From Mucilaginibacter aurantiaciroseus (GTDB lineage: Bacteria; Bacteroidota; Bacteroidia; Sphingobacteriales; Sphingobacteriaceae): a DNA stretch of 64,000 bases. The stretch covers positions 372,001-436,000 of the forward strand of contig NZ_JAMXOF010000002.1 of the NCBI RefSeq assembly GCF_024055595.1, in the 5' to 3' direction. Below the pieces are notes generated by a model that saw nothing but the letters and a program-made list of their open reading frames with translations, had not been told where the DNA came from and did no database searches. The position numbers and the translations under genes are program-made. The first letter of the stretch is position 1. Every line of letters begins with the position of its first letter. Positions 53,936 to 62,726 of the stretch are shown piece after piece.

Positions 53936-54811
53936 ATGAAAAAAACACTCGTAATATTTTATGCCATCATCATTTATGCCGTTGCAGAACTGATTTGGTG
54001 GGGGTACATGCTGGTGCACCTCAACCCAAGCCGTAAAGGTATGATCTTGGGCGAGGGCTGTATGTTTGTGACCGTGTTTTTGGTTGGCGCATACTTTTTG
54101 CACGAGTCTTTAAACAAAGAAGCGAAGCTGCAGGTGCAAAAGAAGAACTTCCTGCTATCCGTTACGCACGAGCTTAAATCGCCCCTGGCATCTATAAAAA
54201 TACTACTGCAAACCATCCAAAAGCGCGATCTTGCTAAAGCGCAGATCCTGAACTTTATTGATAAATCGCTGCTTGATGTAGAGCGTTTAGACGATATGGT
54301 AGAGAATATGCTTCTGGCGTCAAAAATTGATAATCGCTCATACAGCTTCCCTAAGGCTAAGTTTAATTTATCTGTTTTAGTGGATAGCATCGTAAACCGC
54401 CTGCAGATAAGTAAGTGTGATTGCAACCAGCAGATAATCAACGCCGAGATTGAGCCAAAAATTGAAATAACGGGTGACAAATTTGCATTAACGTCAGTAG
54501 TTACCAACCTGGTGGAGAATGCCGTAAAATATTCCAACCCCTGCGAGACCGTAAATGTGAAGCTTTTTGAGAAGGAAGGAAAAGTTTACTTTCAGGTGGC
54601 AGACCATGGCATAGGTATTGCAGACAATGAGAAGCCACGTATTTTTGATAAATTTTACCGTGTAGGCAGCGAAGATACACGAAATACAAAAGGTACTGGT
54701 TTGGGCTTATACATTGTAAAACAAGTATTGGATAAGCACCAGGCCAGCATTAAAGTTAAAGACAACCGCCCTGCCGGGAGTGTATTTGAAGTAGTTTTTG
54801 CATTAACCTAA
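53936..54811 (+). CDS. Sensor histidine kinase
   Basis: 291 residues from MKKTLVIFYAIIIYAVAEL. A longer frame to 53873 would read the repeat and is rejected. Two membrane helices (~5-25, ~40-57) with only a short periplasmic loop, then HisKA with H78 in SVTHELKSPLASI, N box TNLVENAVKYSN, G1 DHGIGIAD and G2 KGTGLGLYIV. The small periplasmic part suggests sensing within the membrane or through a partner. It pairs with the regulator 3 bp downstream. Confidence 0.92.
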   Translation: MKKTLVIFYAIIIYAVAELIWWGYMLVHLNPSRKGMILGEGCMFVTVFLVGAYFLHESLNKEAKLQVQKKNFLLSVTHELKSPLASIKILLQTIQKRDLAKAQILNFIDKSLLDVERLDDMVENMLLASKIDNRSYSFPKAKFNLSVLVDSIVNRLQISKCDCNQQIINAEIEPKIEITGDKFALTSVVTNLVENAVKYSNPCETVNVKLFEKEGKVYFQVADHGIGIADNEKPRIFDKFYRVGSEDTRNTKGTGLGLYIVKQVLDKHQASIKVKDNRPAGSVFEVVFALT

Positions 54812-54814
54812 ATC

Positions 54815-55531
54815 ATGGAGACCATGCCAAACAAAAAAAGAATTTTATTAGCCGAAGACGAAGATCATTTATTAGAGGCCATCAAGTTAAACCTGGAGCT
54901 GGAAGGTTACAAAGTTTCTACAGCAAACAACGGTAAAAAAGCCCTTCAGATCTTTAAAGAAGAGCGCTTTAACCTGGTGATATTAGATGTGATGATGCCA
55001 GAGATAGACGGCTTTGTGGTTGCCGAGACCATCCGCCTGGAAAATTCTGAGGTGCCAATCATGTTCCTTACCGCAAAAAACACCAACGAAGATAAAATAT
55101 CGGGCCTTAAAAAAGGTGCTGATGATTACCTGACCAAGCCTTTCAACCTGGAAGAGTTAATCTTGCGTGTAAATAACCTTGTTAAACGTAGCCTAAAAGG
55201 TGATGACCTTAAAGAGTTTAACAGCTATAAAATTGGTGATAAAACTATACACTTTAACTCTTTTGAACTGGTTAACGGCGATGAAACCATCACCCCGTTA
55301 ACTAAAAAAGAAACGATGTTGCTTAAGCTTTTGATAGAGCGCCGTAACGAGGCAGTATCTCGCGAGCAGATTCTGGAAACCGTTTGGAATTATGACGTTT
55401 ACCCGTCGACCCGTACTATTGATAACTTTATCCTAACCTTCCGTAAGTATTTTGAACCGGATCCTAAAAACCCGGTTTATTTCCACTCGATACGTGGCGT
55501 AGGTTATAAATTTACCGATAACCAGCACTAA
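54815..55531 (+). CDS. Response regulator, OmpR type
   Basis: 238 residues. Receiver domain with D58 in VILDVMMPE, 'MFLTAKN' and the conserved Lys in YLTKPFNLEEL; then a winged-helix DNA-binding domain ('LTKKETMLLKLLIERRNEAV', 'RTIDNFILTFRKYF', 'IRGVGYKF'). The start could also be the Met three residues later. Together with the kinase it sits between hemL and hemE, so it may control the heme cluster or share its signal; that is inference. Confidence 0.94.
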   Translation: METMPNKKRILLAEDEDHLLEAIKLNLELEGYKVSTANNGKKALQIFKEERFNLVILDVMMPEIDGFVVAETIRLENSEVPIMFLTAKNTNEDKISGLKKGADDYLTKPFNLEELILRVNNLVKRSLKGDDLKEFNSYKIGDKTIHFNSFELVNGDETITPLTKKETMLLKLLIERRNEAVSREQILETVWNYDVYPSTRTIDNFILTFRKYFEPDPKNPVYFHSIRGVGYKFTDNQH

Positions 55532-55534
55532 TAC

Positions 55535-56056
55535 ATGTTTACAAACAGGGCACGACTATTAGTAACCGGGCTTTTTATTATAGCACTAGCTTTTGTACTT
55601 AAGTATAAAATGTACGAGCTGGCGGCGGTTAATGTAATGTTTATTGGCTTGTTGTTATGGGGTTACTTTAAGCAGGGTACTATTGTACTGGCTGCAAAAG
55701 CGTTCCATCAAAAGGATTACGACAAGGCCGAGAACCTGCTAAAACAAGTGCCAAAACCCGAGTGGCTTAGTAAAAGGCGACGCGGGTTTTACGAGTTTAT
55801 ATACGGAGGTGTATGCCTGCAAAAGCGCGAGTACACCGAAGCCGAACAACATTACGAGATTGCTGCCCTTTACCCGCTCCGCAGCGCTAACGATCACGTT
55901 GCGGCGCTTGTACATGTAGCCAATATAAACGTACGCAACGGCAATTATGAAAAAGCCAAAGCATATCTGCAGCTTACCGAAAAACATAAAGATATTATAA
56001 CTGCCAAAATGAAGGATGTGATCCAAAAGGTTGAGCAGGAACTTAGAAAACACTAA
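55535..56056 (+). CDS. TPR-like membrane protein
   Basis: 173 residues, 3 bp after the response regulator. Two hydrophobic segments at ~8-50, then repeats of the TPR type: 'AAKAFHQKDYDKAENLLKQV', 'GVCLQKREYTEAEQHYEIAA' and 'VANINVRNGNYEKAKAYLQL'. It may be an accessory of the two-component system or of heme enzyme assembly; no direct evidence. Confidence 0.72.
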   Translation: MFTNRARLLVTGLFIIALAFVLKYKMYELAAVNVMFIGLLLWGYFKQGTIVLAAKAFHQKDYDKAENLLKQVPKPEWLSKRRRGFYEFIYGGVCLQKREYTEAEQHYEIAALYPLRSANDHVAALVHVANINVRNGNYEKAKAYLQLTEKHKDIITAKMKDVIQKVEQELRKH

Positions 56057-56061
56057 AACAA

Positions 56062-56129
56062 AGAGGTAAGATAGTAAGAGCCAGGAAACAAGATTTTTCT
56101 TGCATCTTATCTCCTGTTATCTTGCCTCT
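56062..56129. repeat. Inverted repeat upstream of hemE
   Basis: AGAGGTAAGATA (56062-56073) and TATCTTGCCTCT (56118-56129) match at 11 of 12 positions, with a further CAGGA / TCCTG pair inside. It ends 8 bp before hemE. A repeat family different from copies A-C. Confidence 0.55.
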
Positions 56130-56137
56130 CTACAAAC

Positions 56138-57163
56138 ATGAAAGACTCGTTATTTTTAAAAGCCGCATTTTCAAGGAAAACAGAACGACCTCCCGTTTGG
56201 ATGATGCGCCAAGCCGGCCGTTTTATGCCCGAGTATTGGGAAATCAAGAACAAGTATTCGTTCCTGGAAATGTGCAAAACGCCCGAACTGGCTGCCGATG
56301 TTACCATGCTGCCGGTCGATTTGTTAGGTATCGACGCGGCGATATTGTTCTCAGATATATTAGTTACCGGCGAAGCTATGGGCGGCGACTTAAGTTTTAC
56401 CCAAGGTATAGGCCCTAAGTTTGCTAATCCTGTACGCACGCAGGCAGATATTGATGCCTTAGAAACTAATGTCGGCGATAAGCTGCAATACGTTGCCGAT
56501 GCTATCAAGGTAATTCAGCAGCGTTTAAATGGCCGCATCCCACTAATCGGTTTTGCAGGCGCACCATTTACCGTAATGAGCTACTTGGTAGAGGGTGGGT
56601 CTTCCAAAGACTTTAAACTAACCAAGCTGATGCTCCACAACCACCCGGAAATGGCGCACCAGTTATTATCAAAAATTGCAACTGTAACAGCCGATTACCT
56701 GAACCTGCAAATTGCAGCGGGTGTTAACGCCATACAGATCTTCGACAGCTGGGCACAGGCGTTATCATGGGATGATTATACCGAGTTTTCGCATCGTTAT
56801 ATCGTAGAAATCATCAGCAAGCTAAACAGGAAAGATATTCCCGTGATCTCTTTCTGCAAAGGCAGCTCGGTTTTTGCACCGCTGATGGCAGAGGCCAAAC
56901 CGGATGTAATCTCTATCGACTGGAACGTTGACCTGTTGGATATCAAAAACCGTTTACCAAAAAATATAGCCGTACAAGGTAATCTCGATCCACATATTTT
57001 ATATGCTGATAAATCAGTCATTAAAGAGCGGATCCATCGCCTTTTTGAGCGAATGAGGGGCGAAAATGGGTTCATATTTAACCTTGGCCACGGCATTATG
57101 CCCGATATTCCGTTTGATAATGTGAAGTATGCGGTTGAGGTTATAAAAGAGTTTAGATATTAA
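56138..57163 (+). CDS. hemE: Uroporphyrinogen decarboxylase
   Basis: 341 residues. 'RPPVWMMRQAGRFMPEY' carries the signature Arg and substrate site, 'ILFSDILV', 'GFAGAPFTVMSYLVEGG' and 'NLGHGIMPDIP' with the late His are intact. It turns uroporphyrinogen III into coproporphyrinogen III. It follows the TPR gene by an 81-bp gap. Confidence 0.96.
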   Translation: MKDSLFLKAAFSRKTERPPVWMMRQAGRFMPEYWEIKNKYSFLEMCKTPELAADVTMLPVDLLGIDAAILFSDILVTGEAMGGDLSFTQGIGPKFANPVRTQADIDALETNVGDKLQYVADAIKVIQQRLNGRIPLIGFAGAPFTVMSYLVEGGSSKDFKLTKLMLHNHPEMAHQLLSKIATVTADYLNLQIAAGVNAIQIFDSWAQALSWDDYTEFSHRYIVEIISKLNRKDIPVISFCKGSSVFAPLMAEAKPDVISIDWNVDLLDIKNRLPKNIAVQGNLDPHILYADKSVIKERIHRLFERMRGENGFIFNLGHGIMPDIPFDNVKYAVEVIKEFRY

Positions 57164-57172
57164 TAAAAAAAT

Positions 57173-57215
57173 ATGTCATTGCGAGCGATGGCGTAGTGCT
57201 ATCGTTCAATGACAT
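57173..57215. repeat. Palindromic element between hemE and hemJ
   Basis: ATGTCATTG (57173-57181) and CAATGACAT (57207-57215) are perfect inverted ends, with GCGATGGC / GCTATCGT nearly pairing inside. It ends 13 bp before the hemJ start. It resembles a small REP-type repeat more than a terminator. Confidence 0.6.
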
Positions 57216-57228
57216 TATTAAAAGCACA

Positions 57229-57762
57229 ATGTACCAGTACGTTTTAGCTATACATATCATATTTGTAGTCTGCTGGATGGCGGGGTTGTTTTACATTGTA
57301 CGCCTGTTTATTTACCACCGCGAGGCTCAGGACAAACCCGAACCTGCCCGCACCATTCTGTCTGATCAATTTGAGATCATTGAGAAAAAGCTTTGGTGGA
57401 TAATTGCCACGCCAAGCATGTACTTTGTTATTTTGGCTGGCGCAACCATGCTGCACCTTAACCCTGCGCTTTGGAAAATGCCCTGGCTGCATGTAAAGCT
57501 TACTTTTGTAGTAGTGCTTATTGCGTACCATTTCATCTGCCAGAAAATAATGAAACAAATGGCTCATGGCGTTTTCAAATGGACATCCATCAAACTCCGT
57601 TTATGGAACGAGTTGGCTACTATTTTACTCTTCGCTATTGTGTTCCTGGTAGTGCTTAAGAGCGCTATCAACTGGATCTTTGGGGTGATAGGGATAATCT
57701 TATTCAGCCTCATCATCATGTCGGCAGTAAAGATCTATAAGTATTTTAGGGAGAAGAGTTGA
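57229..57762 (+). CDS. hemJ: Protoporphyrinogen oxidase HemJ
   Basis: 177 residues from MYQYVLAIHIIFVVCWMAGL; an upstream in-frame start at 57196 would begin inside the palindrome. About five membrane helices. The conserved His9 of AIHIIFV and Lys90 in LHVKLTFV, reported as essential in HemJ, are present. It should oxidise protoporphyrinogen IX in the inner membrane. Its place at the end of the heme cluster supports this. Confidence 0.9.
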   Translation: MYQYVLAIHIIFVVCWMAGLFYIVRLFIYHREAQDKPEPARTILSDQFEIIEKKLWWIIATPSMYFVILAGATMLHLNPALWKMPWLHVKLTFVVVLIAYHFICQKIMKQMAHGVFKWTSIKLRLWNELATILLFAIVFLVVLKSAINWIFGVIGIILFSLIIMSAVKIYKYFREKS

Positions 57763-57781
57763 GCTTATCTCAACCTTTTTA
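57758..57781. terminator. Short hairpin at the hemJ end
   Basis: GTTGAG (57758-57763) / CTCAAC (57769-57774) followed by CTTTTT. It overlaps the last codons of the convergent hypothetical gene. A 6-bp stem, so weak. Confidence 0.4.
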
Positions 57782-58265
57782 AGGTTATAACATTGCTGAA
57801 GTTATTATTAGCTAACGCGACATTTTTAATACGAATGATCTCAAATTTTTCCGTCACAATTGCCTGTTTTTTAACATTCATAAATGTCCTTTTATCCTTT
57901 GAAAAAAGCTGGATATTGTAATATTCAGTATAGGCCGATCCTGAAGCCGGCTCTTTACATATTTGAGATCTCGACTGTACAAAAGCATTTTTTTTGTAAA
58001 ATGTCCATCCAACAAAATCACAACATTTACTTAATTGATAAAAATAATTGATGTGATCGTAAAGCCTTAGTGTATCATCTTTGAAGAAAGCGCTGTCTTG
58101 ATTACAAATAAGCCATTCTCCTGAACCGATGCTGATGCTCTTTTTAGATGATTGATCAATACTCAATTTTAATAATTTGTAAACCTGTTTGATTGTAGGG
58201 CTTGACTTTTGAGCGTATGCAATATTGGTAATCAATATAAATGTTAAAGCGAAAATCAATTTCAT
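57765..58265 (-). CDS. Hypothetical secreted protein
   Basis: 166 residues with a signal peptide ending at 'AYAQ' (19). Four cysteines are spread through the mature part (around 'LICNQD', 'SKCCDF' and 'QICKEP'), so disulfides are possible. No known domain. AT-rich. Confidence 0.62.
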   Translation of the reverse strand: MKLIFALTFILITNIAYAQKSSPTIKQVYKLLKLSIDQSSKKSISIGSGEWLICNQDSAFFKDDTLRLYDHINYFYQLSKCCDFVGWTFYKKNAFVQSRSQICKEPASGSAYTEYYNIQLFSKDKRTFMNVKKQAIVTEKFEIIRIKNVALANNNFSNVITLKRLR

Positions 58266-58381
58266 TATTCCAATTTCTGGTTTCCGGATAGTATTTGCGG
58301 ATATTGCAATTGTTAAATTTAACTAAATTTATTTTACTACCCGATGCAACCATTGTGTGTTCCTTTACATCTTACTGTTAA

Positions 58382-58954
58382 ATGATGTTTTTGGAACCTA
58401 AACCTAATATTGAACATTTAGTAAAATGCTGTAAGGACGGGCAGCGTAAAGCGCAGGAAACGCTGTACAAGCAGTTCGCGGCTAAAATGCTGAGTGTTTG
58501 CATGCGCTACGCTACCGATAAAATGGAAGCGGAAGATATGCTGCAGAATGGGTTTATAAAGGTATTCCAAAAGATTGCCGATTACCGTGGCGATGGTTCT
58601 TTTGAGGGATGGGTGAGGCGCATTATGGTGCACAGCTCCATAGAATACTATCGCCGGCACCATAAAATGATGCAGGTGGTTGATATTGATGAAGCCGGTT
58701 ATGAACCATTTGTTGACGCAGCTGCATCGAGCAGTTTGGAGGCTAAAGACCTATTGGTATTGATCAAAGCGTTATCACCGGGTTACCGCTTGGTTTTTAA
58801 CTTATATGCCATCGATGGCTATTCGCATAAAGAGATTTCCGAAATTGTTGGCATCAGCGAGGGGGCATCAAAGTCGCAGCTATCAAGGGCGAGGGCTATT
58901 TTAAAGGAGCAGATATTGAAAATTGACAATGAAAAATATGGATATGCAGGATAA
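58382..58954 (+). CDS. ECF-type sigma-70 factor
   Basis: 190 residues. Region 2: 'QETLYKQFAAKMLSVCMRYA' and 'AEDMLQNGFIKVFQKI', 'FEGWVRRIMVHSSIEYYRR'. Region 4: 'LSPGYRLVFNLYAIDGYSHK', 'EISEIVGISEGASKSQLSRA'. No region 3, so group 4 (ECF), as is common in Bacteroidota. It overlaps the next gene by 26 bp, which suggests a sigma/anti-sigma pair. Confidence 0.93.
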   Translation: MMFLEPKPNIEHLVKCCKDGQRKAQETLYKQFAAKMLSVCMRYATDKMEAEDMLQNGFIKVFQKIADYRGDGSFEGWVRRIMVHSSIEYYRRHHKMMQVVDIDEAGYEPFVDAAASSSLEAKDLLVLIKALSPGYRLVFNLYAIDGYSHKEISEIVGISEGASKSQLSRARAILKEQILKIDNEKYGYAG

Positions 58955-59696
58955 AGATATTGATAACCTGTTTAGGTCTAAACTCGATAATTTGGAGGTT
59001 GAGCCATCCGCACAGGTTTGGGGAGGCATTGCATCCCAAATGAATAAAAAACAAAGGCCATTGGGTAGTTACCTGAGCATTGCCGCCAGTTTGCTTATAT
59101 TGCTTAGCGCGGGCTTGTATATTGTATCGAATAAAAAAGAAATTACGAAAAAGCCGGTACAAATAGCTGCGGCTAAAAACAATAAGCCTGCAAAAACAAT
59201 TATACAGCCGGTAATTGTGTTGCCAACAGTAGTTAAGCCTCAGATTGAAAAGGTTGTAGCTTTAAACACGGTAGCATCGCGCAAGCAACAAGTAAAGGTT
59301 GTTAAAGAACAGCTGATTTTAGTAAAACAAGAAAAAGTAACGCAATTAGTGCCGCAATTGGCGCAGGCGGTTCAAAAAACAGATGTACCGTTGAAGTTTG
59401 TAGTGCCGGACAGGAGTGTGCCATTTAATGATAAGATTGATATACCAGAAGATCAGCCGTTAAAAACTAATACCTTAGCGCAGGCAAAAGATGCACGTGC
59501 AAGTAAAGTATTGGCCGCGGTACAGGTTAAAAAGTATCGCATCCGTAATTTTGGCGATCTGATAAACGCCGTAGTTAGTAAGATTGATAAACGGAAAGAT
59601 AAACTGATAGAGTTTTCGAGCCCGAATGATGAGGATGAATCTACCCTGAGCGGGTTGAACCTTGGATTTATAAAAATAAAAAAGACAGACCAATAG
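58929..59696 (+). CDS. Putative anti-sigma factor with one membrane helix
   Basis: 255 residues from the ATG at 58929; an in-frame TTG at 58923 is less likely. N-terminal ~45 residues resemble the cytoplasmic part of Bacteroidota anti-sigma proteins ('DIDNLFRSKLDNLEVEPSAQ', 'VWGGIASQM'), one helix at ~48-65, then a long Lys/Val/Gln-rich periplasmic part. The gene overlaps the sigma gene. The role is inferred from position and layout; no named domain is certain. Confidence 0.68.
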   Translation: MKNMDMQDKDIDNLFRSKLDNLEVEPSAQVWGGIASQMNKKQRPLGSYLSIAASLLILLSAGLYIVSNKKEITKKPVQIAAAKNNKPAKTIIQPVIVLPTVVKPQIEKVVALNTVASRKQQVKVVKEQLILVKQEKVTQLVPQLAQAVQKTDVPLKFVVPDRSVPFNDKIDIPEDQPLKTNTLAQAKDARASKVLAAVQVKKYRIRNFGDLINAVVSKIDKRKDKLIEFSSPNDEDESTLSGLNLGFIKIKKTDQ

Positions 59697-59714
59697 CATA
59701 AAATATACCACGAT

Positions 59715-60521
59715 ATGAAACGCCTGATTTTTACCGCAATAATATGCCTGGCAGCAACAACCCTATTTGCACAAACAGATTCTGTTAAAACCAGTACAGA
59801 TACTACCAAAACCCGCCGTACAAGGATCCGCCTTGGCTTTGGAGATGATGCCGCGCAGGGGGCTATAAATGACACTACCAGCTATAAATCAAAAGCGCCG
59901 GGCTTTTCATTCGGGCTTACGTTTACCAGGTTTGACATTGGTTTAAGTACCCTGAATGATAATGGCAGCTTTAAGCTATCACCAACCAACCAGTTTTTAA
60001 ATTATAGGTCATGGAGGAGCAGTAACATTGGGTTTGATATTTTGCAGTTGGGCTACCGCTTTAATAGCTCGTTCAGGATTTACGCGGCCGGTGGTTTCGA
60101 TTGGACAAACCTGCGCCTGCGCGAAAGCGTTACCATATTGCGTAACCAGGCACCGCTTGCTTATACCCAGGATGCTGTTAAATACGATAAAAACCGGTTG
60201 TCGGTAACCTACATCCGTGTGCCAATAGCGTTCGATTTTCGCACCCACGATGACGATGATGGCCGCAGGTTTCATTTTGTTGGCGCAGCTGAACTAGGTG
60301 TACGTTTAAGCAGTAGCTTAAAACAGGAAAGTAAAGAGAACGGCGACCCAAAACTGAGCGGTAACTACAACTTTGCCAAATTTAGGTACGGTGCATCGCT
60401 GCGCGTTGGTTATGGTGCCATAGGTGTATTTGGTAAATACTATTTAAATAATATGTTCGAGAACAGCCCCGCACAGGATGGCCTCAGAAACTTCTCGTTT
60501 GGGATGAGTGTTGGGTGGTAA
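59715..60521 (+). CDS. Outer-membrane beta-barrel-like hypothetical protein
   Basis: 268 residues with a signal peptide ending near 'LFAQ' (20). The rest alternates polar and hydrophobic residues in strand-like stretches and ends in an aromatic 'FSFGMSVGW', as outer-membrane barrels often do. 'GLTFTRFDIGLSTLNDNGSF' and 'LRVGYGAIGVFGKYYLNNMF' are typical strands. It lies 18 bp after the putative anti-sigma gene and may be its sensory target. Confidence 0.7.
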   Translation: MKRLIFTAIICLAATTLFAQTDSVKTSTDTTKTRRTRIRLGFGDDAAQGAINDTTSYKSKAPGFSFGLTFTRFDIGLSTLNDNGSFKLSPTNQFLNYRSWRSSNIGFDILQLGYRFNSSFRIYAAGGFDWTNLRLRESVTILRNQAPLAYTQDAVKYDKNRLSVTYIRVPIAFDFRTHDDDDGRRFHFVGAAELGVRLSSSLKQESKENGDPKLSGNYNFAKFRYGASLRVGYGAIGVFGKYYLNNMFENSPAQDGLRNFSFGMSVGW

Positions 60522-60539
60522 TACAATTTAGTATCTTTG
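60511..60539 (+). promoter_or_regulatory. Promoter of the ABC ATPase gene
   Basis: TTG at 60511-60513 and TATCTTTG at 60532-60539, 18 bp apart. The -7 box ends only 6 bp before the ATG, so the mRNA would start at or near the start codon (leaderless or nearly so). Confidence 0.7.
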
Positions 60540-60545
60540 CACCTA

Positions 60546-61544
60546 ATGGCAGAAGTACCTTTTTTACAGGCAATATCAGTTAACAGAACATACGGCGGGG
60601 CCGAAGCATCGGGGGTTAAAAATATAAACCTCGAGATAATCCCCGGCAAAATAACCGCCATAATTGGTCAAAGCGGCAGCGGTAAAAGCACTTTATTACG
60701 ACTATTTTACGGCCTTCTTTCGCCTGAAAAAGGCACTGTAAACTTCAAAGGCGAACGCATTTTGGGGCCTGAAGAAAAGCTGATACCCGGCCATGATGCC
60801 ATGAAAATGGTAACCCAGCATACCGACGACCTGAACCTGTTTGCCCGCGTTTGGGATAACGTAGCGGCTATGCTGCCAAGCACTAATGTAAGGCATAAGG
60901 AAGAAAAGACTGAACAAGTGCTCACTCAGTTAAATATGATGCACCTATCCCTAAAGCGCGTTGCCGACCTGAGCGGCGGCGAAAAACAACGTGTTGCCAT
61001 TGCCCGCGCCATTATTAACCGTCCCGAAGTTTTATTGCTCGATGAACCCTTTAACCAGGTAGATACATCGTTCCGCGAAGGCTTACAGCATGATATCAGG
61101 CAAATTGTACAGGAAACCGGGCTTACCGTGGTAATGGTATCGCATGACCCGGCCGAAGTACTCTCTATGGCCGATGAACTGATCGTTTTAAAGGATGGAG
61201 AGATTGTGGAAACCGGTCACCCGAAGACCCTTTATCATTCCCCGGTTAATTTATATACCGCCGAGCTGCTTACCAATTGTAATGTGCTTACGGTTGATGA
61301 AGCCAAGGTATGCGGCATCGAATCTCATAAAGAAGCCGTAGTGATATATCCCGAATGGATCCGTATCAATAATGTGCTTAAAACCAATAAATGGACTGTA
61401 AAACAGGTGCTTTTTAAAGGTTTTTATGATGACCTGATATTGGAGAATAATGGCGTGATACTCCGCGTTATAAACGATGATAGCGGCAAATATAAAGAAG
61501 GCGACATTGTTGGCCTCAAAATAAAAAAATGGCTGGAGTATTAA
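60546..61544 (+). CDS. ABC transporter ATP-binding protein
   Basis: 332 residues from MAEVPFLQAISVNRTYGG; the TTG at 60537 lies inside the -7 box. Walker A GQSGSGKST (41-49), signature LSGGEKQRVAIARA, Walker B VLLLDEP and the switch His in VMVSHDP are complete. The last ~75 residues look like a TOBE-type C-terminal domain, as in importers of the MalK/PotA type. No permease or binding protein is nearby, so its partner and substrate are unknown. Confidence 0.9.
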   Translation: MAEVPFLQAISVNRTYGGAEASGVKNINLEIIPGKITAIIGQSGSGKSTLLRLFYGLLSPEKGTVNFKGERILGPEEKLIPGHDAMKMVTQHTDDLNLFARVWDNVAAMLPSTNVRHKEEKTEQVLTQLNMMHLSLKRVADLSGGEKQRVAIARAIINRPEVLLLDEPFNQVDTSFREGLQHDIRQIVQETGLTVVMVSHDPAEVLSMADELIVLKDGEIVETGHPKTLYHSPVNLYTAELLTNCNVLTVDEAKVCGIESHKEAVVIYPEWIRINNVLKTNKWTVKQVLFKGFYDDLILENNGVILRVINDDSGKYKEGDIVGLKIKKWLEY

Positions 61545-61546
61545 TT

Positions 61547-61637
61547 GGCCCCCTCAAATCTCCTCCGGTAGGGGAGACTTAAGGTTGCCAATATTTTATA
61601 GTTCCTCCCTTCCGGGGAGAGTTGGGAGGGGTTTAGA
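61547..61637. repeat. Interspersed repeat, copy D (inverted)
   Basis: Reverse complement of the copy A-C plan: GGCCCCCTCAAATCTCCTCC at the left (the copies' right end) and CTTCCGGGGAGAGTTGGGAG then GGG at the right. It fills the space between the ABC ATPase stop and the convergent kinase stop and includes that stop codon. Confidence 0.72.
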
Positions 61638-62547
61638 TCTCAAAAGACGATAATTGCACAAACTGCTGCACACGTGCGTCAACTTCCGCATCGGTTAGAT
61701 TCTTGATCTTCTCGGTGCCAAATTTTTCTACACAGAATGATGCCAGTGCCGAACCGAAGATGATGGCATTCTTCATGTTATTGAAGTTAACCGTACCCAC
61801 TTTAGCCATATAGCCAATAAAGCCACCCGCAAAGGTATCGCCTGCGCCGGTTGGGTCAAATACCTCAGCAAGCGGAAGGGCAGGGGCCGAGAAGATATGA
61901 TCTTCGTGGAATAACAACGCGCCATGCTCGCCTTTTTTAATGATCAGGTATTTTGGTCCCATAGTCAGGATCTTGTTAGCGGCTTTCACCAAAGAATACT
62001 CACCCGATAGCTGCCGTGCCTCTGCATCGTTAATGCTTAAAACATCAACCATTTTAATGGTTTCCAGCAAATCGTCCATGGCAATGTCCATCCAGAAGTT
62101 CATGGTGTCCATTACAATCAATTTAGGGCGATTTTTAAGGCGTTTAATAACTGTTTGCTGCACCTGTGGGGTAAGGTTGCCCAGCATCAGGTATTCGCAG
62201 TCCTGGTAAGCCTCGGGGATGATCGGGTCAAAATCAGCAAGTACGTTCAGCTCAGTAACCAAAGTATCTCGGCTGTTCATGTCGTTATGGTACTTGCCGC
62301 TCCAAAAGAATGATTTTTCACCTTGTTTTATTTGCAGGCCTTCGGTATCTATATGGTGGTTATTAAAGTCTTTAATTTCTTCAGCGGGGAAGTCGTCGCC
62401 TACCACAGCAACGATCTTTATCTTGTCGTAAAAGTAAGAAGCGGCCAAACTTGCATAGGTAGCAGCCCCTCCAACAATTTTATCTGTCTTTCCAAAAGGG
62501 GTTTCAATTGCGTCAAACGCCACAGTACCAATAACTAACAAACTCAT
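61633..62547 (-). CDS. PfkB-family sugar kinase
   Basis: 304 residues from MSLLVIGTVAFDAIETPFG; a longer frame to 62634 would cross the tRNA promoter. 'VGGAATYASLAASYFYDKIK' at the substrate side and DPTGAGDTFAGGFIGY (231-246) with catalytic D237 are the PfkB signatures. It phosphorylates a sugar or nucleoside with ATP; the substrate cannot be chosen between ribose, adenosine and related compounds. Confidence 0.9.
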   Translation of the reverse strand: MSLLVIGTVAFDAIETPFGKTDKIVGGAATYASLAASYFYDKIKIVAVVGDDFPAEEIKDFNNHHIDTEGLQIKQGEKSFFWSGKYHNDMNSRDTLVTELNVLADFDPIIPEAYQDCEYLMLGNLTPQVQQTVIKRLKNRPKLIVMDTMNFWMDIAMDDLLETIKMVDVLSINDAEARQLSGEYSLVKAANKILTMGPKYLIIKKGEHGALLFHEDHIFSAPALPLAEVFDPTGAGDTFAGGFIGYMAKVGTVNFNNMKNAIIFGSALASFCVEKFGTEKIKNLTDAEVDARVQQFVQLSSFEI

Positions 62548-62579
62548 GTAAATTTTTTTTAATTTTTTTTGTGCAAATA

Positions 62580-62610
62580 TTGTGAAATTACACCAGAAAT
62601 CATACTTTTG
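62580..62610 (+). promoter_or_regulatory. Promoter of tRNA-Asn
   Basis: TTG at 62580-62582 and TACTTTTG at 62603-62610, 20 bp apart, match the Bacteroidota consensus. The tRNA begins 24 bp after the -7 box. Confidence 0.7.
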
Positions 62611-62634
62611 CACCACTCCAATACGGAAAAACAC

Positions 62635-62708
62635 TCCTGAGTAGCTCAGCTGGTTAGAGCATCTGACTGTTAATCAGAGGGTCCCTGGTTCGAGTCCAGG
62701 CTCAGGAG
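62635..62708 (+). tRNA. tRNA-Asn (anticodon GTT)
   Basis: 74 bases. Acceptor TCCTGAG / CTCAGGA, D arm AGCTCAGCTGGTTAGAGC, anticodon stem CTGAC-type with loop TGTTAA, T arm CCTGGTTCGAGTCCAGG, discriminator G. The C-C after it is genomic. A terminator follows 18 bp later. Confidence 0.95.
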
Positions 62709-62726
62709 CCTCAAAATCAATGATTT

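Noticed and set aside
62548..62634. Longer start for the PfkB kinase
   Set aside because: It would cross the tRNA-Asn promoter and add 29 residues with no match; MSLLVIG is the normal start.
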